NCBI RefSeq assembly: GCF_964355755.1
Contig: NC_092674.1
Span: 28,322,001 to 28,386,000, forward strand
Length of the DNA stretch: 64,000 nucleotides
From: Antedon mediterranea
Lineage: Eukaryota > Echinodermata > Crinoidea > Comatulida > Antedonidae
Direction of reading: 5' to 3'
The position numbers and the translations under genes are program-made. Under the pieces are notes generated by a model. It was not told where the DNA came from, made no database searches, and saw only the letters and a program-made list of their open reading frames with translations. Below are positions 22,201 through 35,200 of the stretch, in pieces. Every line of letters starts with the position of its first letter. Position 1 is the first letter of the stretch.

Positions 22201-25200
22201 CGGTCGTAGTGTTAAAACATTATATTTTCCCTCATTGTTTCATAGAAAAGTGTCCCCTTAATATAAGTGTACCTTGAATAGTGGTCGGTCGTAGTGTTAA
22301 AACATAATATTTTCCCTCATTGTTTCATAGAAAAGTGTCCCCTTAATATAAGTGTACCTTGAATAGTGGTCGGTCGTAGTGTTAAAACATAATATTTTCC
22401 CTCATTGTTTCATAGAAAAGTGTCCCCTTAATATAAGTGTACCTTGAATAGTGGTCGGTCGTAGTGTTAAAACATTATATTTTCCCTCATTGTTTCATAG
22501 AAAAGTGTCCCCTTAATATAAGTGTACCTTGAATAGTGGTCGGTCGTAGTGTTAAAACATAATATTTTCCCTCATTGTTTCATAGAAAAGTGTCCCCTTA
22601 ATATAAGTGTACCTTGAATAGTGGTCGGTCGTAGTGTTAAAACATAATATTTTCCCTCATTGTTTCATAGAAAAGTGTCCCCTTAATAGAGGCGTATCTT
22701 GAATAGTGGTCGGCCGTAGTGTTAAAACATTATTGTCCTAAAGAAGGGAGTTATACTGAACAAAATATTATGTATTAGATAATAATATCTTGTCTTGTAT
22801 TTTAGCCTTATCAGAGGTTTCGCCGAAAAGCAATGGCAGTTCGATGGCTCTGTAGAGTGTGTATATCAGTCATGAGGTAAGTATATAAATATTAACGGCC
22901 TCATTTCTGTTATACATGAGATAAACTCTTTCCATCAGTCCCATCAAATAAATGATGTAATAAAATGTGGCGTAATAAAACCCATACTATACGTAATACT
23001 AATCTAGTAACAATGACCGTTCAGGTACACTGAAAAAAAAACCCGTTCAATTTACATTTTTTTAATGTAAAAAATTACATCCAACAGCTGTTTTACAAAA
23101 AAAAAACTAGTAAATTTGTGTAAATTTCCGACGAATCACATCTTCTTATTGTAAATGGACATTTTTGCACTATTTAACTGAACATGCGTTGTCTGTTTTC
23201 AAATGTGAGTATCCATACTCTTATTTCCTTATTAGTTTTCAATCTTTCATTTGTATCCATGAATACTTCAGGGTTGCGTCTGAAAACGCATTGAAAGGCA
23301 GCCTACTCGAGGTTATCGAGGAGATCGTGTCATCCGCAGAAGAGGAGGCAAGGCGAACCGGTAATGCTGGTCTTCTACAAAAAGGGATAGTCAGTTCGGC
23401 CTATCCTGATATGACATTCGACGCTTCAGACTTTCAAAGATTTTCAAAACGAGAGGTAAATTATTTTGCGTCATCTCTCGTGGGTACCACCGAATATCGC
23501 ACATGTAACACTTTTATTTTGTGACGTATAAAAAGTTACACATAATAATGTTCTTCACAACCTTTTTGATTTTTTTCAGGAAGGAGTTCCAAAAAAGACA
23601 ATCGAATTTCTAAAACTACAAGAAGATGATCGAACACCAGAACATATTGAAAATGTAAGGTTCTTCAACCTTTCGTCAATACGAATAAATGAATATCAAC
23701 ACATTAATTTATTAGTACAAAAAAATATAAAACAACGACGTTTGTTACTTCTTATTAACAGATTGTTCGTAACATGCAAACGGTGGAAGAGTTTGCCAAG
23801 TATCCTCCAGAAATTCAACGAAAGATGTCAGAGTTCGCGTGGTATAATAAGTAAGTCCAATCGCATTGTTTCTGCAAATGTCCCTGCTGCAGATTACCAA
23901 ACCGATCGATAACTTTCATGTATATACGGTTCTGCTCATAACATATACCGGTATATGATCAACATATCTCCTGCTTCCATCACTTTTACATTGTTTCTAC
24001 ATTGAGCATGCGCAGTAATATCTAGTATACTGAATCTTCTCTCCTATGCTTTACTTCTATTCTGCAATGATATTAAATTACCATGCACAATTGCTATCCT
24101 TCCAGATTCGGACGAAATCGTGTTGTCATAAAAGAAGGCTATGTTGCGGAAGGGTTGTACATCGTGCTTTCTGGACAATGTATGTAAACTCAATATCATA
24201 TAATAATGTTATTACAATGATGTTAGTACGAGTAAAGTAGGCGTTACCGTAAACATTATGCGGAACTCTTTGGTTGAACATATTTGGGTTTTCCCCGAAA
24301 TACTCCTGGAAAATCCTGTAGACTTGATCGGTTTGCACAGAACTTCCTTACATAATATTGTTGTATCTTTCAGTGACAGAAACCTATGGAGGACAAACAT
24401 ATATACTTAAAAAGGGAGATAAATTTGGGGTAAGTTAAGTTAAGCTCTCCCAAAACAGAACTCCCTGAATACAATGCGCAACCGAACTACCCTAGTGAAA
24501 ATTGTCTCCCGCCACCGGACTTATTGAATATCGAGAACTCTCCCTAATCACAAGAAACTCACAAAATTTGTTCATATAATGTAAAATATTTTCTGAAAGT
24601 TTTAAGAAAAAAACATAAATTTCAGTCAAGTATCTAGGTGTGTGAGAGTTGAACGCAATTTAGTGCAAAGAAAAAAGAAAAACGTAAACTATTAGACCCT
24701 GCAGTGAAAATGTATGTGTAAAAGAGTGAAAAGCCAAACTTAAACTAGTGTTGGTGTTTGTTATGTAAATGCAAAAAAAGGCGTCCCATCCAAATTGAAG
24801 CTCTTTCTACGGTATCAAACTTTATGTGACAACAAAATGTGATGTGCTCATTTATGGACATGACGATGTCATATTACTACCATATTTTGGTACATCACAC
24901 TTTTGTTGTCAAACTAGTTTGATAGTGTCTAGACAATTCTTTACAGTCGTCAGCCTGTCATGTAGCTGCTCACAAGCAAAAGACAAATAGGGCTTGGGAA
25001 AATTTTTAGAAAATAATATCAAATTAAATTAAACTGATGAATATGTTTATATAATCGGAAATTACAAATACATATCTGAGTGAGTGGCCGAGCGGTTAAG
25101 ACAGTGGAACCGTAATTAAGTAGCCATAACATCGGCAGGTGTTCGAGGCTCACTCACTCCATGGTTCTGGTGGTAGAACGAGTCTTCTCGGATAAGGACT

Positions 25201-28200
25201 ATAAACCGTAGGTCCAGTGTACACATCTAGCTCGTGTGCACTTTAAAGAACCTAGTACATCTTTCGAGACGAGTAGGGGGTTACCCCGGTGTATTAGTAC
25301 ATCACAGCCACTGATCACCAACTGGGCCCTCTGGGAGACCAGTCTTTGACTAAAGAGGTTACCAAGTATAAATATATATTTCAATCAATCAATCAATCAA
25401 TCAATCAATGTCTTGCTTTTCAACTCTTCAGGAAAGCGATATAATTCGTAACTGCAGACGAACAAGCACAGTAATGACAAAAGACGTCGTAGAGTTATTC
25501 TGCATCCACAGTGAAGTAAGTACAAACAAAATAATGATTAGGCATTATCTCATTATTAAGCTGTAAAGTACAACAACAAAACACTTTATTCACTACGACA
25601 CCTGAACTCAATCGGCGTATTCAATCGCGTTTACATTAAGTATATTGAGTTACACGGTCAATTACGCATTAAAGTTGGTCACGGCAACGCGTTTCATAAT
25701 CGGAGTGAATGCTAAACACTTTAGTTGTCCTCGTGGGGACACTCGGAACTAATACGACTAATCATTTTTAGTAAACAGACCGATAAGCACATCGATTCGT
25801 TAAACAATCCAAGTAATCTTAACACATTAAAATTAAATGCGTCTCAATTCTAACGCGTGTCCTAGTTCTGGGAACGAGTTACGCGTCTGTAAGTGTGTTT
25901 CAATTACTCTTAACCAATATCCTTTTTAATACTCTATGTGTTTGATTTTGTAGGATTACCCGGAAGTGTTTGACACGAAGCTGAACATCACTTCAGAGGA
26001 TGTTATGAATTATGTCAGGTAGGAGGATAAAAATAGAAACGTAATAAAAAAAAATTAAACGATAAAGAACTTCCCTTTGATTGTTGCGCGCGCGCGTTCA
26101 AAGTTGACAATAATCTTACGGCTTTGTATTTAGTCTGACTGATTTGCCATACACATAATATTATTGGAAATTGTGTAAAGCTCTGTCTACACTATCAAAC
26201 TTTATGTGACAAAAAAATGTGATGTGCCCATATATGGACATGATGGTGTCATAACACTGCCACATTTAGGCATAGCACTACCATTATATGGGCACATCAC
26301 ACTTTTTTTGTCAAACTAGTTTGATAGTGTAGAAGGAGCTCAAGTAAATAAAACATGAATATGATTGCGGTTACATCACAAACTATTCAAAAGAAAATTG
26401 AAAAGAATATTTGACAGGACCACAATGGAAAACAGGTTTTTCTTTTACCTGATGGTGTAATCCTAGATAAAAATGTTGTTAATAATAAAAATCTAATGAT
26501 CACATATAATCTATTCGTCCTGGTGACGTTGTCATATCATAGCTCTCATTGTGTCGCACGAATATCACATGTCCCCCACAATTAGCAAAGTAAATTATAA
26601 TCGTTTTGAACAATATTTTATTTTTTATTTTTAGAAAGATACCAGTTTTCAGTGTATGGCCCGGTATTGATAAACTGATGGATTCGCTGTTAAACTGGGG
26701 GATACAGAATTACAGGTTAGAACAGAAAGAAACATAGAACTATTTTTTTCATATGAGAAAGGCCTAGAACCCATATTGTGTCGTTGGTTGTCGCCGAGAA
26801 CTATACTAAAATCCGACAAAATTGTGTCAAGGAATCGATTGAAGAAGCGCGACACAATGAATTACTAGAACCCATATTGTGTCAATGGTTGTTGCCTGGA
26901 ACTACACTAGAATCCGACAAAATGGTGTCAAGGAATCGATTGAAGAAGCGCGTCACCATGTCGTCGCATGCGCACAATACATTACTTGACGTATATAACC
27001 TTAAGGCATCGGAAATCGAAAGCTGACAATGACATTACAGAAAGTACTATCATTGAAAACATTCGTTTTAAACTTTTATTGGCGTGAATTTAGTTTATCT
27101 CAATTTTAAAGTAACGTTACTTAATACTGAGAGTTCTAAAACCGTTTCACAGTTAACAGAAATATTTAGTACGATAAATGTTGATATAAAGTTTGCGGTT
27201 CACCACGTATATTAGTTCTGAAAAGAACAGTTGAGTTTCTCGACGTTTCGATCAATATGCTTTAATCGTCCTCCTGATTGAAACGTCGAGAAACTCAACA
27301 GTTCTTTTCAGAACTCATACACGTGGTGTACCGCAAACTATGTATCAACATTTGATTTCGCCATGCAAACCTTAAAACAATTTAACACGATAAAGCAAAC
27401 ATCTGTTAACCGTGTCCAGAATTCACTACAGAAAGCACTGTATAAAGGCCAATTTACACACAGCGGTCGAGCGGTAACGGTAAGCGGAAAACCGCATATC
27501 TATCCTGAGTGGAAACCGTCTGTCCGCTCCGCGTTGTGTGTAAATAGTCATAAGGAATAACATAGATTCTATATTTTTAACCGTTACCCTCGTCTGTGTG
27601 AATTGGCCTTAAATATATGGGTTTTCCGACATCCTAGTCTCTAAGGCGTGGTTCTCACTAGAGGACGCAACGCAAGTACGTACGCGCAACGCAAGTGGAC
27701 CAGTGATAAGCTACTGTTCGAATAATCCATCGCTTGTTATTGGTCAAATTACTTACGTTGCGTTACATCCTTGCGTTGCGTCGCTAGTGGGAACCAAGCT
27801 TTAAAGTAGACATAATATCTTGATATAAGAGCATATATTATATAGGCCTAGGCCTTATTATGTAACGTAATGCGAGTGCTAGAAAATTCCAATTTCATTT
27901 CTTTTAAAGGGCAGGGCAACTGATCGTAAAAGACAGTGAAAATAACGACTGGATATACATCATCAAATCGGTAAGAAGCAACGAAATAAAAAAAGAAATT
28001 TCTAGATTATCTAAAAATACAATGTTTATATCCGCAGCCAAATTATTGTCTTATTTTTCTCCTCCGACTTTTAACGTCTAATTTTTACTTCTTTTTTAAC
28101 ATTATTTTTTTTTCTTGTTTTTCATTTTCAATTTACCGTTCTAGTTTTTTCACGCTGCTGCTCTAGCCCGCTACGTCACACGAGATGACTCATTCATTAG

Positions 28201-31200
28201 ATGAAATCAAGCAGCTTTATAGTACTACACTTTGACATTTTTGTTAAAATGGAAACTCCACTAATTTATTGGTACCACCTGTTGAATCCAAAAACGGCTG
28301 AGAAAAGAGTCTAACGACAAATCCCAAAGCATTCTGGTATTTATGAGTCCCATGATATAATTCGCTGTCAGATAATCATTGAATTATTATCAAAACAGTC
28401 CATTGAAGTTTTTGTTTGTAATAGGATACTTGAAGTGACCCCCAGACTTGACCTTAGCAATAACAATAAGCGAGCAGCGTTTTTTGTAAGAAATATTCTT
28501 GTCATATAATAATTTTACGAATACCTATATCTGAAAAAATCAACTGAACAGTATTATTTTCAAACTCAACGGTAAATAATTTATTGTAATCCAATCCAAT
28601 TCCCACAATTTATACACGTTTCGATTCGCAAGAAAACAAACGATAAATAAAATGATCTAGTCCATCAGAAAGAGCCTGAAACCCTGATAGAGATTTACTT
28701 TCCTCATTACGACGGACATTGAAACTTGGTATGATAAAATGATAAACTTATCAAGCTGTCGCAATAATACGTTGAAAGGAACAAATCATGATTAAACATT
28801 CCATTCGCATTATGATCGACAGAATCTATATATAAATTTACGTAAGGGCAAAATTCGGTAAATCGCGCCTTACTTCTAGAATTTTCACTCGATGGTATGT
28901 AAAGTTGGTTCGTACTTTCGGTACTGATTTTAACCGCCTGATGTAACCCTGTTTACTAATTAAATTGAGTTAGATAATTAGTTATTGACGATTAAAACGA
29001 ATTTAGGTTCAACGATTTGCCCCAAATAGGGGTGTTTTCCGATCGTGGTATACACTGTCTAATGGATGTCCATCTTGAAAAATACCCGCCAAAAAAATGC
29101 GAGGAGGCTTCGCATTTTTCTATCTCCTCCTACGATAATTGTTTTTAATAGCTGAAAACCGGTTGAACAGCTAGAGTACACCATCATAATGTTGAAGACA
29201 GGCCGATTTTCTTTAAAAAATACTATTTTGATAGATTTAATATACGATTATACAAATGTATTGATTTGCGATGAATGGAACATCCCAATCTCTCAGTCTG
29301 CCAGAGTTTGGTTTAACACAAGTACTGTAGGTAAATTTATGAGCCCTTGGTTTAACACATACGGTAGGTAAATATATGGGCCCTTTGAGAATAAACTTGC
29401 AATACTTTGACAATACTGTAAATACCTATTAACTATTTTTCATTTGAATCGAACATTTCTTACTGTGAATGTTCGTACTGTTAGATGTAATATAAAAATA
29501 TATACAAATAAACTTTATTACTGAGACTGTGGATAGGCTCTACTGTTAGATATACAAATAAACTTTATACTGACAGTTCCTTCTCAACGTTTGTATTAAT
29601 TAATAATTACCAAAAATATAAACGTCGTAGTGGTGTATCGTGACATGTACTTTAATATTTCAATCGATTATGACAGTGACAGTTTTAACAAAGTATTAAA
29701 TCGCAAATGTTTTAGGCCTACTGTATTTAGAGGTATATTATTTATAGGCCTATAAAACATGAACAAAATATTTCGTTACTCAGTGGATAAAGAATATATT
29801 TAAAAATTATTCCTCTTTGTACCTATCTGCTTTCCCATCCCTCAACCCTAATGTTACATAGCGAGGAGGCTTCGCATTTTCCTATCTCCTCCTACGATAA
29901 TTGTTTTTAATAGCTGAAAACCGGTTGAACAGCTAGAGTACACCATCATAATGTTGAAGACAGGCCGATTTTCTTTAAAAAATACTATTTTGATAGATTG
30001 CTAGAGTACACCATCATAATGTTGAAGACAGGCCAATTTTCTTTAAAAAATACTATTTTGATAGATTTAATATACGATTATACAAATGTATTGATTTGCG
30101 ATGAATGGAACATCCCAATCTCTCAGTCTGCCAGAGTTTGGTTTAACACAAGTACTGTACTGTAGGTAAATTTATGAGCCCTTGGTTTAACACATACGGT
30201 AGGTAAATATATGGGCCCTTTGAGAATAAACTTGCAATAGGTTCGGAAAATGTTAAAAACCAATTTCTATTATTTGAATCGGTAAACAGTTTCCATTTAT
30301 TATACATTGATAATGAAAAATGAAATATTCCTATTTATGTCCCTCGAGGTTCATTACAATTTATATTTAGTAGTCCCACGGACTTCATCTTAGCCACTCC
30401 CCCGAGTGCTAAGGCCAAATTTATGATACCCTACTTTCTATGTAAGTTTATGTGCTTATAAATTAAGACTCATGTAAACAGCTTGATTACATCATTTTAC
30501 AGACAAACGAAACTTTTTTAAACCTACTGTTTCAATAACTGAGTATAAATACTGTATACGTTTTCATAAGTAAGCGCATATACATTTTCGTGCTTTCATT
30601 GACGAGATTGTAATAGTAACTTCAGTAACTATTACAGTACTTATTTATTATACGACACAAGACAATTGTATCTGACATTATTCTAAAAAATAAGTCTAGA
30701 TAGATCCCTTAGGCGTCATAAATCACAGGCCAACAAATCAGTACTCATGACAGAAATTCGACCCAGTTTGGTTCACACAAATGTTTACAGGAATTTCAAC
30801 ACCACAACCGATGATTTGCCCTAAATATTTAGGTAGACTACAGTTTAATTTTTCACTGAATAGGAGCTTGCATTTCCGATTTCCATTTCGCAGAATGTCT
30901 AGGTCTATTTATTTAGTTTGGTTCTTATAATATATAAATACAATCAACTTTATTACTGCGGTTCCATCACCACCACCACGTGCCGCCCAATTCCCGTACA
31001 TACATTTCCATTTCTCCCTAATTTCTTTAATCCACATAAATTAATTGTCCTTTATGAAATCCAGTATTGGTTTTGTTGTCTCTATTTCTGAATACCCCAA
31101 TTAGGGGGACACTTCCGTTTTTGTTTAGTGTCCCAAAAAAGTCCCCGTCCGTGGATTCTACTGTATTCGAGAACCATCTGTGAGCACCCCTAGATGGTAC

Positions 31201-32185
31201 GCGAGCGAAGCGAGCGTGCCATCTAGTATAACAAATGCCTGCTATTCTAGCTCACCTAAAGAAACGCGTATCACTAAGACGATAGTTTTAATAATCCATC
31301 GCTCTTGGTTGGTAAAATCACTTGCGTTGTGCTTACGTCCTTGCGTTGCGTCCTAGTGGGAACCAAGCTTTACGTGTTTACGATATTAGCTTAAAACCAA
31401 TTTCTTTTTGTCAGTGGTCAATTCGCATGCTTAAACATATATGTTACAATATTTAAACTAACGCAAGGGCGTAAGCGCAAAGTGATTTGACCAACCACAA
31501 GCGATGGATTACTGTGGCTTGTCAGTGGTCAATTCGCATGCTTAAACATATATGTTACAATATTTAAATTCTTTGTTTAAACAATAAAAAAGACATAATA
31601 TTAACTTACCTAAAAACTAACGCGAATCGAGCACAAGAAATTGGTTTTAAGCTAATATCGTAAACACGTAAAGCTTGGTTCCCACTAGGACGCAACGCAA
31701 GGACGTAAGCACAACGCAAGTGATTTTACCAACCAAGAGCGATGGATTATTAAAACTATCGTTTGGCATTGATAAATTTGCTTGCGTTGCGTCTACGTCT
31801 TTGCGTTGCATCTCTAGTGAGAACCATGCTTAAACATATTGGAATTTGTTTACTCAACAGGGAAAATGTGACGTATTGAAAAAGCTAACACCGGGAGTGT
31901 GCACTTTAGATGAGAGCAGAAAGTTCTACAAACGATACAAAAAAGCGCAAAGTGCTCTAGCAATGCAAAGGATGCATGAACAACAAAGCAAAATTATGAA
32001 TAAAAAGTCAGAATCTAAAGGTAAAATATTGTATATTTTAATGATCTGATTTACTGTGTACTTGTATATATTATATTGCTGTTATAGAGTCTTTTAAATT
32101 TTTACTTTTCACGTTGTTTGCAGAATTATTCAGCCGTTGGCTGCCTTCTGTTTGTACTATTTATGTGTTTTTTATGAATAAATAC

Positions 32186-32271
<86 letters not shown>

Positions 32272-35200
32272 TTACCAATAGCGTACCGAGCAAAGCTTAC
32301 AATCAATTGAATGGTTAATGTTTGATTTTTGTGTGTGTATTTCTTCTTTATAGTTACCTTCCTAACTCTTCCAAACTCGAGTCCAAAAAGAACACCCAAA
32401 ATAGAGGTGATGAATATGGACGAGGAACCTAAATGTGACCGACATCAATACCAAATAGCAAGCAACAATGCGTATGGTGAGGAATCTGAATCTGACCGAC
32501 ATCAATACCAAATAGCAAGCAACAATGCGTATGGTGAGGAATCTGAATCTGACCGACATCAATACCAAATAGCAAGCAACAATGCGTTACTACTGGATAT
32601 GGTATGCGTCATGTTCAATACATAAACTAGGTATAATACTAGAGGTATAAACTACGTATAACCTACATAAACTAGGTATACATAAACTAGGTATAATAAA
32701 CTAGAGGTATAAACTACGTATAACTTACATAAACTAGGTATACATAAACTAGGTATAATAAACTAGAGGTATAAACTACGTATAACTTACATAAACTAGG
32801 TATAAACTAGAGGTGTAAACTAGGTATAACTTACATAAACTAGGTATACATAAACTAGGTATAATAAACTAGAGGTATAAACTACGTATAACCTACATAA
32901 ACTAGGTATAATAAACTAGGTATAATAAACTAGAGGTATAAACTACGTATAACTTACATAAACTAGGTATACATAAACTAGGTATAATAAACTAGAGGTA
33001 TAAACTACGTATAACTTACATAAACTAGGTATAAACTAGAGGTGTAAACTAGGTATAACTTACATAAACTAGGTATACATAAACTAGGTATAATAAACTA
33101 GAGGTAAAAACTACGTATAACTTACATAAACTAGGTATACATAAACTAGGTATAATAAACTAGAGGTATAAACTACGTATAACTTACATAAACTAGGTAT
33201 ACATAAACTAGGTATACATAAACTAGGTATAATAAACTAGAGGTATAAACTACGTATAACTTACATAAACTAGGTATAAACTAGAGGTGTAAACTAGGTA
33301 TAACTTACATAAACTAGGTATACATAAACTAGGTGTAAACCAAATAAAACTTACATAAACTAGGTATAAACTAGAGGCTATATAAACTAGGTATAGATTA
33401 CATAAACTAGGTATAAACTAGGTATTAACTAGATATTACATAAACTAGAGGTATAAACTACGTATAACTTACATAAACTAGATATATTCAACTAGATATT
33501 ACATAAACTAGAGATATAAACAACGTATAACTTACATAAACTAGATATATTCAACTAGATATTACATAAACTAGGTATAAACTAGGAATAACTTATATAA
33601 ACTAGGTATAAACTAGATGTTACATAAACTAGATATAAACTATATGTTACATAAACTAGGTATATAACGCATTATATTTGGTAGCAATTAAATAATAAAA
33701 TGTTTGTCTGGTTTTGTTTAGACAGAAATATCAGAGAAGGAAGTACTGAAGCAATTCGTTCAAGAAGGTAGTTCCATGACCACACCATATTGCGTCCGTG
33801 TTGCTGAGTTGGAGGCCGGTGACGTGTTCGTAAGTACAGTAGTACTATTAGATAATTCTATTAGATCGCATCCTGTCACCAAGTGCCTTATTTGCATAAA
33901 ATTGGCCTAAATATGTACCAAAGGTAACTAAATTTGAAATTAGACAAGCGACCACGCACATTACATTATCGTAATTTGTAAATCTGCGAAATCTCTACTC
34001 GATGAGCTGTTGTATTATTACGAGTGACGCCTAATTTATGTTTAACTTCTTTTTAATTCAGGGTCTTTTGTCGACAATTCCCGGATGCAAAGGATCCCAA
34101 GTTACCTTGGTGAGTATAAAATACCTTCTTAATTGTCTGGCTATTGTGACGATAGTACTCGTAGAATCCCTCCACTAAGAGGACACTTAACGGAGAAACA
34201 AACGAGAGGAAATATCTTATCTTAACTACCAGCCTCATGGAACTTGGATGCAACGCAAGCGCGCAGCAAGTAGTTTTGACCAATCACGACGCGATGGATT
34301 ACCCGAATGTCGCTTGTGATTGGTCAAGTTACTTAAATTGGAATTAAACTTTAGAGGACATTGTTTTGGGGTCTGGAAGGGCTCTACTAGATACCATTAA
34401 TTCGCCACCATTGATATTGTAGTCCATTTTTTATGTCCACATAGCTAACCACAGTTTAGTCACTACGACGTACGTAAAACATTGTTAGTTTGGTTTCACA
34501 CATAATTATATTTTACATATCGATGTAGGTAAGCCAAGGAGCAGAAGCTATTCGTATCAATAAACAATTTTTCCTGAAATTTGCGGATGAAAGAGTATTC
34601 ACACAGATAGAGATGAGGGTAATTATTATCATTGGATTATTTCATAACAAAGACATAATAGCCGGCTATGTTATCTCAATGAAAATGCATTTGTATTGGC
34701 TGCAATAACGACGTAAGCAATACGCACTGGTTATCGATTGTGTGTATGTCGCGTATTGAGTTGAGAAATTCTCCTCTCTTAGTCACATCAATTCGACATG
34801 AAATCCCACCAAATAATAGGCGGCTTCGAATCTCTTTTGGTGTAAATCTCAACCTGTTATATTCTTACATTACACGACTTATTGCATCAACTAGTAATGC
34901 TCAACTTAAATTACATTTCGATTTTAGAATAATGTTCATTTAATTCCATTATGTTGCATGTTACAATGGCCGACTAATATCCAATTAAACTAACGCAAAT
35001 AAACGACGAGGGCTAGAAACGGGGCTTTTAAAGTAATATCGTAAACAAGTATTTTTTTCTAATAGGCTATTATTAATTCGTTATTGTGTTACAATAGTTA
35101 AATTCTTATTTTAAACAATCAAAAATACATATTATCAAATAGATATGATGATGTCATATCACTACCATATCTGGGCATATCACTACCATATTTGGGCACA

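Noticed and set aside
20637-22735. Regular repeats considered as a CRISPR-like or tRNA-array structure
   Set aside because: The units are contiguous 85-bp copies with no unique spacers, in a eukaryotic intron.
25078-25160. tRNA-like sequence with A and B boxes
   Set aside because: It is the head of a SINE: the acceptor stem does not close, and it is joined to a SINE body and tail found again at 57.1 kb.
26778-27026. 82-codon frame in intron 11 of gene 3
   Set aside because: It spans a two-copy intronic duplication and has no splice-site or homology support; the main reading passes from 26715 to 27910.
32172-32399. 75-codon minus-strand frame rich in Ile-Tyr
   Set aside because: It is translation of the (TA)n microsatellite.
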